DNA from: Verrucomicrobiota bacterium
GTDB lineage: Bacteria > Verrucomicrobiota > Verrucomicrobiia > Opitutales > Opitutaceae
Direction of reading: 5' to 3'
Assembly: GCA_023446735.1 (NCBI GenBank)
Contig: JAEXPQ010000150.1
Span: forward strand, 26,847 to 90,846
DNA length: 64,000 nucleotides
The position numbers and the translations under genes are program-made. Below, piece after piece: positions 44,983-53,691 of the stretch (position 1 is the stretch's first letter; every line of letters starts with the position of its first letter). Under the pieces are notes generated by a model. The model made no database searches. It saw only the letters and a list, made by a program, of their open reading frames with translations, and was not told where the DNA came from.

Positions 44983-47655
44983 ATGAACAAACCGAAAGCT
45001 CGAACCAAGGTGCTGACCCGTACCTTGAGCCACTTCGCGTGGTCATCCCTGTTGTTGACCGCTGCCCTTCAGGCGCAGACGACGCCCAGCTCTTCCGCCC
45101 CAGCCTCGGAGGTGGAGAGTGAAGACGATGGTGTCGTGATCCTCGACAAGTTCGAGGTAGTGGGTTCGCGAATCAAGCGCATCGACGCTGAGGGGCCGAA
45201 TCCCGTTGTTGCCATTCACCGCACCGACCTGAACCTCGCCGGATACTCCAGCGTCGGCGAAGCCCTGCGCTCGATGCCGATCATCAGCGGCTCCTCCCTC
45301 CGGCCCGCGGCGTCGAACAACAGCTTCACCCCTGGCGCCTCGACCGTGAATATCCGCGGCTTGGGCAACAACAACGTCCTCGTCCTGCTCAATGGGCGCC
45401 GGGCGGCTCCGTTGAGCACGCCTGGTTTCGATGGCCTTCAGACAATGTTCGACCTGAACAGCGTGCCGACGGCTGCGATCGATTCGATCGAGGTTCTGAA
45501 GGACGGTGGCTCCGCGATCTACGGCTCGGACGCCGTTTCTGGTGTCATCAACATCAAGATGCGCAAGAACTTCAGCGGGGTGTCCGTCGCCGGCGAGTTC
45601 GGCAACAATGTCGGGACCGACGCATGGGAGAAATCCTTCTCGATGGTCCACGGGACGACTGCGGGAAAGACATCTTTGCTTGTCGCCCTGGACTTCAAGG
45701 CGGCCGATCGACTCCGAGATCGCCAGTACACATTCTCGGCGAACGCCGACGCCACGGATCGCGGCGGCGACGATCTGCGCAGCTACGCCGGTTATCCGGC
45801 GATGGTGTACGTTCCGAGTCTGGACTGGTATTACACGCTCAGCGCCCCCAAGGCCAATCCGACGCTGGCCGATTTCGTGGAGGCCGATGTGAGCCACGGT
45901 ACGTACAACTTCCAGTCCGTCACCGACTTGACTCCAAAGACCCGGGACTACGGTTTCTATTCCCATCTCGATCATACCTTCAACGAGCACGTCACGGGCT
46001 TCATGGAGGTCTCCTTCCGCCGGTCGCAGTCGGAGATCGGAGCCGCCCCGAGTCCGGTCTTCAGCTATAGCGAGAACGGTACCGGACCGAACACCGGCAC
46101 TTTGACAATCCCGTCGACCAATCCGAACAACCCGTTCGGCGAAGATCTCGAGGATGAGTGGTATGCCCGCCTGGTGCATGCGGGCAACCGCATCAACGAC
46201 GTGACGTCCGACACGCCGCGCGTGCTGGTGGGTGTCCGAGGTGAGATCCCCTCATCCGACACTTGGTCTTGGGAGACGGCTGCGCTGTATTCGAAGAATC
46301 GTGCCAAGAACCTCAACCGCGGCACGGTCTTCGACGACCTCTACCAAGCGGCGTTGAACGGAGTCTCGATCGGCGGCCAGACCTTGTTCGCCAACCCCTT
46401 CGGACCGGAAGACCCCCGCGTGACCGCCACCTACGTTGGCGATAACCCGACGGGCTCCAGCTTCGTCCTCAAGGCCTGGGACTTTTCGACCAGCGGCAAG
46501 CTCTTCGATTTGCCCGCGGGTCAGCTTGGTCTGGCGCTCGGCGGCGAGGTTCGCGCTGAGGACTTCGCCAACAACCAGACGGTCCAAAACGAGACCGGCA
46601 ACATCGTCGGTGGGGCCGAGGGTTCCTCGGTTTCGGGGGATCGCGAAGTTTACGCCTTCTACACCGAGTTGGCGGTTCCGATCGTGAAAAACCTCGAAGC
46701 GCAGCTGGCGGGTCGCTTCGAGCACTATTCCGACTTCGGCTCTGCAACCAAGCCGAAGGTCGCGCTCTCGTACAAGGCCGCGCCGTGGCTGCGCTTCCGG
46801 ACCTCGTTCGGTCAGTCGTTCCTCGCGCCGAATCTGTCCTATCTCTACACCGAGCAGATCACGACCTTCTCCTCCTCGCCGCTGGTGGACCCCAAGCGTC
46901 CGAACGATGCGCCGCGGCAGATTCAGACCAAGTCTGGCGGCAATCCGGATCTCCAGCCCGAAGAGACGGACACCCTTTACGCCGGCTTTCAATTTGAGCC
47001 TGCCGGAGCATTCAAAGGCCTGGCTGTCTCGGTTGATTGGTTCCAGTTCAAGCAGAAGAACCTGATCGCCCAGCTCGGCGATAGCTTCATCCTCGCTCAC
47101 GAGGACGAGTTGCCGGGCAAGGTTGTGCGCAACTCGCCGGCGTCCGGTGAGACCAACGGCGTTATTAGCTACATCAACGACGCGTACGACAACTTCGACG
47201 GCCTCACGTATCGTGGTTTTGATTTCGATGTCCGCTACGACTTCGAGACGGCCTCTTGGGGTACGTTCCGTCTCAACGCCGCCGCGACCTTCATGAGTCA
47301 GTACGCCTACAAGGCGAGCGACGGCATCAGCCAGTTGGCGGGCGAGTACAACCAGCCCAAATGGCGTAGCACCTACTCGGTCGAGTGGCGCCGCGGCAAC
47401 TGGGGTGCCGCGGTGTTCTGCGAACACGTCGGCACGTTCCGAAACTACGACGAGTCCGGCTTCATCGGAAATCAGTTCCTCGTGAATCCGCAGGTTTCCT
47501 ACTCGGGCTTCGCCCGCACCAAGGTCACCGTCGGGGCGCGCAATGTGTTCGACCGCGATCCTCCCTTCGACCGCCACTCGTCGACCGCATGGAACGACAA
47601 TATCCACAATCCGCAGAAGGCGTTCGTCTACGTGCGACTCGAGCGTGAGTGGTAA
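44983..47655 (+). CDS. TonB-dependent outer membrane receptor (paralogue of the 39585 receptor)
   Basis: 890 residues from ATG 44983. The signal peptide ends near LLLTAALQAQT, as in the first receptor (LLTAALQSQT). VVILDKFEVVGSRIKRIDAE matches the same TonB-box/plug start. Plug blocks include RIEVLKDGG-type SIEVLKDGGSAIYGSDAVSG and VINIKMRKNF. The barrel follows and ends in FVYVRLEREW, with C-terminal Trp. Its plug-region likeness and shared leader sequence to the receptor at 39585 indicate duplication. Likely it imports a related substrate. Start is by similarity to that paralogue. Confidence 0.93.
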   Translation: MNKPKARTKVLTRTLSHFAWSSLLLTAALQAQTTPSSSAPASEVESEDDGVVILDKFEVVGSRIKRIDAEGPNPVVAIHRTDLNLAGYSSVGEALRSMPIISGSSLRPAASNNSFTPGASTVNIRGLGNNNVLVLLNGRRAAPLSTPGFDGLQTMFDLNSVPTAAIDSIEVLKDGGSAIYGSDAVSGVINIKMRKNFSGVSVAGEFGNNVGTDAWEKSFSMVHGTTAGKTSLLVALDFKAADRLRDRQYTFSANADATDRGGDDLRSYAGYPAMVYVPSLDWYYTLSAPKANPTLADFVEADVSHGTYNFQSVTDLTPKTRDYGFYSHLDHTFNEHVTGFMEVSFRRSQSEIGAAPSPVFSYSENGTGPNTGTLTIPSTNPNNPFGEDLEDEWYARLVHAGNRINDVTSDTPRVLVGVRGEIPSSDTWSWETAALYSKNRAKNLNRGTVFDDLYQAALNGVSIGGQTLFANPFGPEDPRVTATYVGDNPTGSSFVLKAWDFSTSGKLFDLPAGQLGLALGGEVRAEDFANNQTVQNETGNIVGGAEGSSVSGDREVYAFYTELAVPIVKNLEAQLAGRFEHYSDFGSATKPKVALSYKAAPWLRFRTSFGQSFLAPNLSYLYTEQITTFSSSPLVDPKRPNDAPRQIQTKSGGNPDLQPEETDTLYAGFQFEPAGAFKGLAVSVDWFQFKQKNLIAQLGDSFILAHEDELPGKVVRNSPASGETNGVISYINDAYDNFDGLTYRGFDFDVRYDFETASWGTFRLNAAATFMSQYAYKASDGISQLAGEYNQPKWRSTYSVEWRRGNWGAAVFCEHVGTFRNYDESGFIGNQFLVNPQVSYSGFARTKVTVGARNVFDRDPPFDRHSSTAWNDNIHNPQKAFVYVRLEREW

Positions 47656-47683
47656 GTCCCGTCAGTTCGCCGGATCCCGCGCT

Positions 47684-47705
47684 ACCGCCCGGTTTCCCGG
47701 GCGGT
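47684..47705. terminator. GC-rich hairpin downstream of the second TonB receptor
   Basis: Stem ACCGCCCGG (47684-47692) and CCGGGCGGT (47697-47705) with loop tttc, 28 bases after the receptor stop. No T-run follows. It is the first of two hairpins before the insertion element. Confidence 0.5.
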
Positions 47706-47736
47706 GTATGAACGGGGGGCGGTAGTGAGATCTCAC

Positions 47737-47762
47737 AAGGCCCGGTCGAAAGACCGGGCCTT
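47737..47762. terminator. GAAA-tetraloop hairpin downstream of the second TonB receptor
   Basis: A perfect 11-bp stem AAGGCCCGGTC (47737-47747) and GACCGGGCCTT (47752-47762) with a GAAA tetraloop. Its strength suggests transcription end or 3' mRNA protection. The missing T-run makes classic intrinsic termination uncertain. Confidence 0.6.
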
Positions 47763-47919
47763 GCTGTGGGCGGAGGCCGCGAACGAAGTTGGGGCGGTTT
47801 GAGAGCCGATCCCACCGGCCGCAAACGCCACCGCGGCTTCTTGTACTGCGGGGAAAGATAGGAGCTCTGGTGGTTGTCGCTTACACGCCAGGTCGTCATC
47901 GTCCCAAAACCGGGGTTAG

Positions 47920-49902
47920 CCCGACTTCCGCAACTGGCGGGGTCGGGAAACGCAAGTCGTTGATCCAGCGCCCGACCATGGCAAAGGTCGGGACTACACA
48001 GGCCTGCGCGCCGGACCGATCTTTGGCGGGGGTTGCGCGGGGAGCGAGCGGCCGAGCCGGTCGAGCAGGAGCGCGATGTCGTGGTCGGGTTCGGTGCGGC
48101 GGCGCAGGAGCAGCTCGCGGCCGTCGGTGGTGGGGATGATCACGTCGAGCATCTGCAGGCCGGCGAGTTTCTCGAGGACCACGCGCGGCATCAGGCCCGG
48201 GGCGAGCGGGCGCAGCTGTTGGCGCAGGGTGATGGACAAGCAGTACGCCAGGAAGGCGACGAAGAGGTGCGCCTCGATGCGCTCGGGCTTGTGATGGAAG
48301 ATCGGACGCAGCCCCAGGTCGCCCTTGAGGGTGCGGAAGGCTTCCTCGACGTGGCACAGCTGCATGTAGCAACGCCAGACCAACGCAGGGTCGTCGGCGC
48401 CCAGGTTGGTGCGCAGCAGGTAGCGGCCCTCGCGGCAATGGGCCCGCCACAGCGCGGCACGATCGAGCTGGTAATCGAGGGCGCCGGTGGCGGCGACCTC
48501 GACCTTCACCAGACCGGTGACGACGCGTCCGGCGGCGTGCTGCGCGGCGCCGAGCTTCTTGAGCAACGTGTCGCGGTCGGGCTCTTGTTTCTTCAGTTCG
48601 CCCAAACGTTTCCAGTACGCCCGCAGCAGCCGGCGGCGCATGCCGCGCTCCTTGCCGATGCGCGCGCCGCTTTCGGCCAGCACGTAGAGTTCGCCCTCCT
48701 GCGGGAGCAGTTTCACGCGCAGCCGCTCGCGGACCTCGCTCCAGGGCAGTGCGGCGAGCTCGGCCTCCAGCTTGGTCAAGCGCCCCTTGGGCGTACCGAC
48801 CAGATAGCGCACCTGCGGATCGGCCGCGCGCAGTTCGGCAAGGACCTTCTCGGTGGGGATGCCGCGGTCCATGACCCAGATCCGTTCGGCCTGGCCGTAG
48901 CGGCGCTGGATCGTGGCGAGCATGTCGCGCAGCGTGGTTTTGTCGGCGGTGTTGCCGGGCAGCATCTCGTAAGCCAAGGGCAGCCCGTCGGGGGTGACCA
49001 CCAGCGCCACCACGACCTGGACACAGTCGCCGCGCTTGTCGCGGCTGTAGCCGAAGCGCCGCGGATCGTCGGGGTCGGCGGGCACGGCGCACTCGAAGTA
49101 GGTGCTGGTCAGGTCGTAGAGCAGCACCTCGAACTTCGCCGCGAACAGGTCGCTCCAGCGCGCGCGCAGATGCCCGAAGAGCTCCTCCTTGTGCGGCAGC
49201 AAGAGGTCGAGGCAGCGGTAGAGCGTGTCGTCCTGCGCCGCACGCTCGTCGACCCCCAGCAGGTCGGGCAACGCGGTCGTGCCGAACCAATGCCGGTGCA
49301 GCCGCCACTCGCTGCCCGGCGCGAGCAGCCGGTAGATCGTCAGGATGCGCAGGATCTTCTCCCAATCCGTGCCCTCGCGGCCCAGGGGCAGACGCGCGCC
49401 GAAGAAGTCGTCCAAATGCAGCGTGCGCCAGAGTTCGTCGGCCAGCCAACACGCGCCCCACTGCCGGGGCTGCTCCAGCCGCAGTCGGTCGAGACGGACC
49501 TGCACCGCGTCGGCCCCGTCGGGCGGGAGCCGGTCGGCCGGGAAGAGCGCGAGCTGGCGCGATTGCCCGCTGTCCTCGTCGAAGACGCGGATGCTGCGCT
49601 GCCACGCCTCCCGCTGGCTGTCGTTGATCTCGCCCAGGTAGAGCACGTGGCGATGCGCCACCTTCCCGTCGCTATACCGACGGCTCTCCACCACCGACCA
49701 GGAGCGGTGCTCTTTGCCGTCCTTCTTGCGGATACGACACTTCAGGAACACGCCCGCAGTTTACCAGCCCGCCACCGGCGTGGATAGAGGGCAGGTCGGG
49801 ACTACATGCACTTTGGCAAAGTGCGATCACGCCCAGCCAACGACTTGCGCGCGCCAATCCCCCGAAAATACCCGGAAATCGCCGCCAGTTGCGGAAGTCG
49901 GG
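47920..49902 (-). mobile_element. Intact IS1634-like insertion sequence
   Basis: The 1983-bp element is bounded by a perfect 21-bp inverted repeat (47920-47940 and 49882-49902; left end CCCGACTTCCGCAACTGG). Immediately outside, TTAG occurs on both sides (47916-47919 and 49903-49906), a 4-base target duplication. It carries one transposase gene (47994-49751, minus). Because ends, duplication and reading frame are all intact, the insertion looks recent. It lies between the TonB receptor and the accessory peptide locus. Confidence 0.88.
47994..49751 (-). CDS. IS1634-family DDE transposase
   Basis: 585 residues. DLTSTYFECAVPADPDDPRR and GYSRDKRGDCVQVVVALVVT are the conserved region around the first catalytic Asp. 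DRGIPTEKVLAELRAADPQV contains the second Asp. The C-terminal LRPIFHHKPERIEAHLFVAF holds the Glu (ERIEAH). Spacing and length fit the IS1634 group of the IS4 superfamily, which transposes by cut-and-paste. The frame is uninterrupted and fills nearly all of the element, so it is probably active. Start ATG 49751 is the first Met. Confidence 0.9.
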   Translation of the reverse strand: MFLKCRIRKKDGKEHRSWSVVESRRYSDGKVAHRHVLYLGEINDSQREAWQRSIRVFDEDSGQSRQLALFPADRLPPDGADAVQVRLDRLRLEQPRQWGACWLADELWRTLHLDDFFGARLPLGREGTDWEKILRILTIYRLLAPGSEWRLHRHWFGTTALPDLLGVDERAAQDDTLYRCLDLLLPHKEELFGHLRARWSDLFAAKFEVLLYDLTSTYFECAVPADPDDPRRFGYSRDKRGDCVQVVVALVVTPDGLPLAYEMLPGNTADKTTLRDMLATIQRRYGQAERIWVMDRGIPTEKVLAELRAADPQVRYLVGTPKGRLTKLEAELAALPWSEVRERLRVKLLPQEGELYVLAESGARIGKERGMRRRLLRAYWKRLGELKKQEPDRDTLLKKLGAAQHAAGRVVTGLVKVEVAATGALDYQLDRAALWRAHCREGRYLLRTNLGADDPALVWRCYMQLCHVEEAFRTLKGDLGLRPIFHHKPERIEAHLFVAFLAYCLSITLRQQLRPLAPGLMPRVVLEKLAGLQMLDVIIPTTDGRELLLRRRTEPDHDIALLLDRLGRSLPAQPPPKIGPARRPV

Positions 49903-50032
49903 TTAGCTGGGAGGTTGATGAGGGCAACCGGCAACGACAAACCGATCTCCTTGGGGAGCGTTGATTGTCGGTAAGCGGGGCAATGCGATGAGGTATCTAT
50001 CCCCCCCCCGCGACAGTCATCGCTCCCTGCCG

Positions 50033-50644
50033 CGTGGATTGATGGGTGTCGTTGCGGCGCTGCTCGTCCTTGAAGTCCATCCACGCGTTGCCCCGCCCTG
50101 CCCCTGCTGGTCGTTCTTGGGCCGGAAGCTCTTCAACGAAGCCCACGCCTCGATCAACGTGCCATCGACGCTGAAGTGCTCGTCGGAGATCCAGCCATGT
50201 GAGGTAGGCCAACTCGACGACCTCGGCGAAGAACAGGTCGGCCACGGCGAGGGAGATCAGGCGCCCCTAGTTCTTGCTGAAGACCGAGGCGTCGAAGACG
50301 GCCTGCTCCAAGGGCGGGTCGATGAACCAGCGGAACAGCAGGTCGGTCTGCAGCCGCGCGCACAGCTGCTGGTCCGAACGCACCGTGTAGAGTGCCTGCA
50401 GTACCTTTGCCCTCAATAGGGGATCCGGCGGGTTCCAGGGTGCGCCGTCCTCCGCGTCGATCTCGTCGAAGTGCGCATCCATCTCCCGCAGCACCTCGTC
50501 GCACATCCGCTTGATCGCTCGGATCGGATGATCGGCGGCGATCAACGTCTCCACGTTGATCAGACTCACGAAACTGGGCTGGACGGGACGATGGCCTCGC
50601 ATGGTGACTCCAAAAACCAAGAACACGCAGTTTCGTTCAATCAA
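50033..50644 (-). pseudogene. Decayed IS5-like (DUF772-type) transposase
   Basis: Minus frame from 50644: SFVSLINVETLIAADHPIRA, EVLREMDAHFDEIDAEDGA and LLRAKVLQALYTVRSDQQLC form the N-terminal DUF772 region of IS5-type transposases. It ends DASVFSKN with a stop at 50267. Resumed sequence in another frame (FFAEVVELA, then PAQERPAGAGRGNAWMDFKD and NDTHQST) matches the middle of the same protein family. A frameshift or small deletion near 50250 therefore broke it, and the catalytic C-terminus is missing. Similarity ends near 50033, close to a run of nine C residues at 50001-50009. Confidence 0.8.
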
Positions 50645-50847
50645 TCTCGGACTTTCCCAGCAGCCTGCTAAGCAGCAACTCGTTGATAGCCATTTTACGG
50701 GTGAGCGGAGAAAAAGTGTTGATGAAAAGGTGTTGTTCGGAAGCGTTTTTTTCTAACGCGGATTCGGCCCACACGGATTAGAGCGTAGTCAATAACCAGA
50801 AACTTACTTCAGGGAAAACCTGAGTTGGTGGCTGCTGCCTGTTCGTA

Positions 50848-51729
50848 GTGTGTAAAATGCGCAAGTACCCAAGCTTGGAATCTGACCTGCCGGAGTGGTT
50901 CCATCCATTTCGGCCACCTCGAAACTTCTCATGCATGAGAAAGGCTGTACCGAAGCGAACAGCAGAACACCCCGTAGATGGAGGATTGATCGTCGCTTCT
51001 AGTGCCCTTGTTCGACAAGAGTTAAGGGCGGGAGTTTGTGCAGTTGTGAAGAGTGCCCCTGTGCGTGTCGTCCAAAGGGGGGAGTGTGCGCTCGTCACTC
51101 TACTGGAAAAGCAGGTCAACATCCTTGTGATTGGTCTGTCACTTCCCGACTGGGATGGGATCGACGTCGCATTGGCTGCGCAACGTATTGGTGCGGCCCG
51201 GCAGATTGTGCTGTGTGTGGACCGTTCGTGCGAGCGGGACTTTGATCTGCTGCATGTAAGTGAAAGCACGCTACTCTCGAGTTCTTGTGTTTATCCGGGG
51301 TACTGGCTTAGGCAGGAGGTCGTGTTTGCGACGGGTTTGGGCCGTAGCAGTGGTCGGCACGTGAGTGCGGATCTCCAGAGAGATTGGCGTCGACGTAGGG
51401 TTGAACGGCGGTCCTATCTTCACCGATTAACACCCGCCCAGGTGCGTTTTCTGGCGTTCGCAGGCGGCGGCCTCGGGGATAAAGAAGTTTCTGACCATTT
51501 TAGGATCAGCGTGCATACAGCGCGCGCACACCGTAAAGATGTCATGAGAAAGTTAGACCTTCACTCTCATGCGGAAATGATTCGCTACGCGTCCATCTGC
51601 GGGCTGGTGCGTTTCACTGAAGAGCGCGTTCTGCGCCCGGGGTTCGATGTTGACCAACTTATGGCTTCAGCGGCAAAGCAAATAGCTCTTCGCGCAAAGA
51701 AGTGTCCTTTAGTTGCACCGTCGGTTTGA
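50848..51729 (+). CDS. NarL/LuxR-type transcriptional regulator with degenerate receiver domain
   Basis: 293 residues from the first ATG; Met at 50857 or 50935 are alternatives. The N-terminal domain has receiver-like strands (GLIVASSALVRQELRAGV, then NILVIGLSLPDWDGIDVALA). The metal-binding acidic pair is A50-S51 and the phosphoacceptor position is Gly96. It should therefore not be phosphorylated. The C-terminal LuxR helix-turn-helix is convincing: LTPAQVRFLAFAGGGLGDKE, HFRISVHTARAHRKDVMRKL and SHAEMIRYASICG. It is the first gene of the accessory locus and probably controls the double-glycine peptide genes. The signal may be ligand binding instead of phosphorylation (inference). Confidence 0.8.
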   Translation: MCKMRKYPSLESDLPEWFHPFRPPRNFSCMRKAVPKRTAEHPVDGGLIVASSALVRQELRAGVCAVVKSAPVRVVQRGECALVTLLEKQVNILVIGLSLPDWDGIDVALAAQRIGAARQIVLCVDRSCERDFDLLHVSESTLLSSSCVYPGYWLRQEVVFATGLGRSSGRHVSADLQRDWRRRRVERRSYLHRLTPAQVRFLAFAGGGLGDKEVSDHFRISVHTARAHRKDVMRKLDLHSHAEMIRYASICGLVRFTEERVLRPGFDVDQLMASAAKQIALRAKKCPLVAPSV

Positions 51730-51932
51730 ATGCCGGCCCCTCCCCCTCTTGGCGACCGATCTCTATGCTCTACGAAGCTTGTTCGGAGAAGCCGAGAAAA
51801 CCATTCCCACTCTGTGCGTAGCCCCAAAACGGGGGGGGGCAAGTTTGGTTCGTGGATCCCCTAGCTCAAATTGGGGTATTCGGTGGAATTGTGGGCGAAC
51901 GGGTGGAGGTATGAGAATCAGATAAAGTCGGA

Positions 51933-53123
51933 ATGGATAATGACCGAATGCTTCCTGCGGTTGCGCGCGCCCGCGATACAGTAGAGGCGCTAAACGCCGA
52001 GAACGGAACTCCCCGCAACTGGGTGTTCTGGTCGGCCGTTGCAGCTTCGGCAGCGTGTTTGATCGCCCTTCCCTTGGTGGAAGTAACCGTGACGGTGCGA
52101 GCCCCCGGAATTGTCAGACCGGTCGAAGCTCCAGTGGAGATCCGAGCGCCGGTATCAGGTTGTCTCGCTGAAGTATTTGCAAAGGAGAATGTTGCGGTCT
52201 CTGCGAATGAACCTCTATTCGAGATCGGCGCGCCTGAAAGTGACGAGCGAATGGAGACCCTGCAGCGACGCAGCGACGAACTTGAACCACTGCTGCACGA
52301 TCTTGTCGCCCTTACAGAAGCCAATGACCTCAAAGAGGTGATTGTGCCTTCCGCGGTTGCGGAAGGCGCTCTCCGGACTCCACTTTACCGTAGTGAGCTT
52401 CTGAGGCTTCGCTCGGTTCTTGCGGCGTCAAATGTTGAGCGAGCCCAACTCGCCCGGGAGCTAGAGCGCACGAAGGCTCTTCACTCGCGGAGGTTAATCC
52501 CCGATAAAGACCTCGACGCGGCGTGTGACGCGATCGGCCGTATCGAAGCATCTACAGATGCGACTGTTGCTGACGTTCTGGCTCGTTGGCAGGCAGAGCG
52601 GAGGAACTGTGAGGACACGAGAAAGTCAATTCAGAGCGATATCCGTGAACTGGTGGAGCTAAGGGCTCGCCGGCTTGTGCGGGCCCCTGTTGCTGGGGAC
52701 CTTATCGGCTTTAGTGGTTGGAAGAAAGGGGTGTTCGTTGCTGAGGGACAGGTTATTGCGGCAATCTCGCCTCCAGGGGCCATGCGGGTAGAGACGTCGA
52801 TCCGTTCCCGGGACCTTGCGCTACTGGCTCCGGGCCTTCCGGCGCGTGTTGAATGCGAAGCATTTCCGGCCACCGAATGGGGGTACCTCGATGGCTTTGT
52901 CGAGTCGATCGATCGTGATGTCAGATGGATCGATGGCCTCGCCAGTCGACGAATGCTGGTCGGCTTCATGCCAACTGGGCCAGAGGGTGGCGCAAAGTAT
53001 GCGAATCGATTGCAGAAGGGGATGGGCGCTGTTGTTCGAGTCGTCGTCGGTCGTCGCAGTCTCTGGCACTATCTCACCGAAAGTACAAATCGTTGGCTGG
53101 AGGAGAGTCCGAATGGAAAATAG
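51933..53123 (+). CDS. HlyD-family membrane fusion (adaptor) protein
   Basis: 396 residues. One N-terminal helix (WSAVAASAACLIALPLVEV), then a biotinyl-lipoyl-like strand (IRAPVSGCLAEVFAKENVAV), a coiled-coil hairpin of charged residues (about 110-240, ERAQLARELERTKALHSRRL), the second lipoyl half (RLVRAPVAGDLIGFSG) and a beta-barrel part (MRVETSIRSRDLALLAPGLP). This is the HlyD adaptor plan that links an inner-membrane ABC transporter to an outer-membrane channel. It precedes the peptide genes and its partner transporter is encoded at 54324. No TolC-like gene is in the window. A 9-G run sits 94 bases upstream of its start. Confidence 0.87.
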   Translation: MDNDRMLPAVARARDTVEALNAENGTPRNWVFWSAVAASAACLIALPLVEVTVTVRAPGIVRPVEAPVEIRAPVSGCLAEVFAKENVAVSANEPLFEIGAPESDERMETLQRRSDELEPLLHDLVALTEANDLKEVIVPSAVAEGALRTPLYRSELLRLRSVLAASNVERAQLARELERTKALHSRRLIPDKDLDAACDAIGRIEASTDATVADVLARWQAERRNCEDTRKSIQSDIRELVELRARRLVRAPVAGDLIGFSGWKKGVFVAEGQVIAAISPPGAMRVETSIRSRDLALLAPGLPARVECEAFPATEWGYLDGFVESIDRDVRWIDGLASRRMLVGFMPTGPEGGAKYANRLQKGMGAVVRVVVGRRSLWHYLTESTNRWLEESPNGK

Positions 53124-53191
53124 GCGAGTCAACCAATCGCGGATGCATGTGCACTGCTGCTCTGCTTGCTCGCTTCGAGTAAAGGTCGAAT

Positions 53192-53220
53192 TTTACTACG
53201 CCAATATGGTGTAGTATATT
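53192..53220 (+). promoter_or_regulatory. Putative promoter with overlapping dyad operator before the peptide genes
   Basis: A dyad TACTACGCCA-ata-TGGTGTAGTA (53194-53216; nine of ten arm positions pair) lies in the spacer between hlyD and the first peptide gene. It overlaps a sigma-70-like pair: TTTACT (53192-53197) and TATATT (53215-53220), 17 bases apart. A protein bound to the dyad would lie across the promoter. The neighbouring LuxR-type regulator is a natural candidate. Transcription would start about 20 bases before the first peptide ATG. All of this is read from the sequence only. Confidence 0.6.
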
Positions 53221-53245
53221 GTAAGGCAAAACAAAACGGTAACCC

Positions 53246-53434
53246 ATGAATATGCAAAAATGCTTAGATGAATCGGAGCTCGCATCAATTGGCGGTGGCT
53301 TTGCCCCCTTGGGGGGTGGCAACTTGCCGCAGCCCCCGTCGAATACTGGTATAGATTTCACATTTAACTTTCTCTGGATGCTCCGAAACCTTTCGGAGCC
53401 CAGCAATACTTGGAGGCCGCGCGAGAGTGATTGA
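53246..53434 (+). CDS. Double-glycine leader peptide precursor 1
   Basis: 62 residues, MNMQKCLDESELASIGGGFA at the N-terminus. The leader has the pattern of C39-processed precursors: an acidic/hydrophobic helix with conserved Leu and Ile before Gly-Gly (G16-G17). Predicted mature peptide of 45 residues starts GFAPLGGGNLPQPP and includes FTFNFLWMLRNLSEPSN. No Cys in the mature part. No similarity to a named bacteriocin is evident. It is the first of three such genes downstream of hlyD, 30 bases after the candidate promoter. Confidence 0.75.
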   Translation: MNMQKCLDESELASIGGGFAPLGGGNLPQPPSNTGIDFTFNFLWMLRNLSEPSNTWRPRESD

Positions 53435-53488
53435 GCGGGATTCGGGCTCCCGAGCAATTTGTCCTGATCTAAAATTTTAGCGAACAGA

Positions 53489-53689
53489 ATGTCCCAAACA
53501 AACACTAAAAATATGAAAGAGCTCACAGTAAATGAGATGCAAGCAATACAGGGGGGGCTGGCTCCTCTTGTGTATATTGGTTCCCTTCTTGTTGGCGCGG
53601 GGGGGTACGTGCTAAAAGATATATATGACAACTGGGGGGTTTTTAAGGAAGGTTTTGCGGATGGGCAGAGTGTCTGGAAAAAAAAGTAA
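53489..53689 (+). CDS. Double-glycine leader peptide precursor 2
   Basis: 66 residues; the leader MKELTVNEMQAIQGG (residues 9-23) is a textbook double-glycine signal (E-L-x-x-x-E-M-x-x-I-x-GG). A second Met at 53513 may be the true start. Predicted mature peptide of 43 residues: LAPLVYIGSLLVGAGGYVLK, then an acidic-aromatic part and KKK at the end, compatible with a membrane-active helix with a cationic tail. It contains poly-G runs at 53551-53557 and 53599-53605. The next gene begins 2 bases after its stop. Confidence 0.82.
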   Translation: MSQTNTKNMKELTVNEMQAIQGGLAPLVYIGSLLVGAGGYVLKDIYDNWGVFKEGFADGQSVWKKK

Positions 53690-53691
53690 CA

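Noticed and set aside
48033..49787. 584-codon plus-strand frame opposite the IS transposase
   Set aside because: Antisense of a complete transposase with DDE motifs; no domain of its own.
52821..53132. Minus-strand 103-codon frame opposite the hlyD end
   Set aside because: Overlaps a clear HlyD barrel-encoding region and shows no family features.
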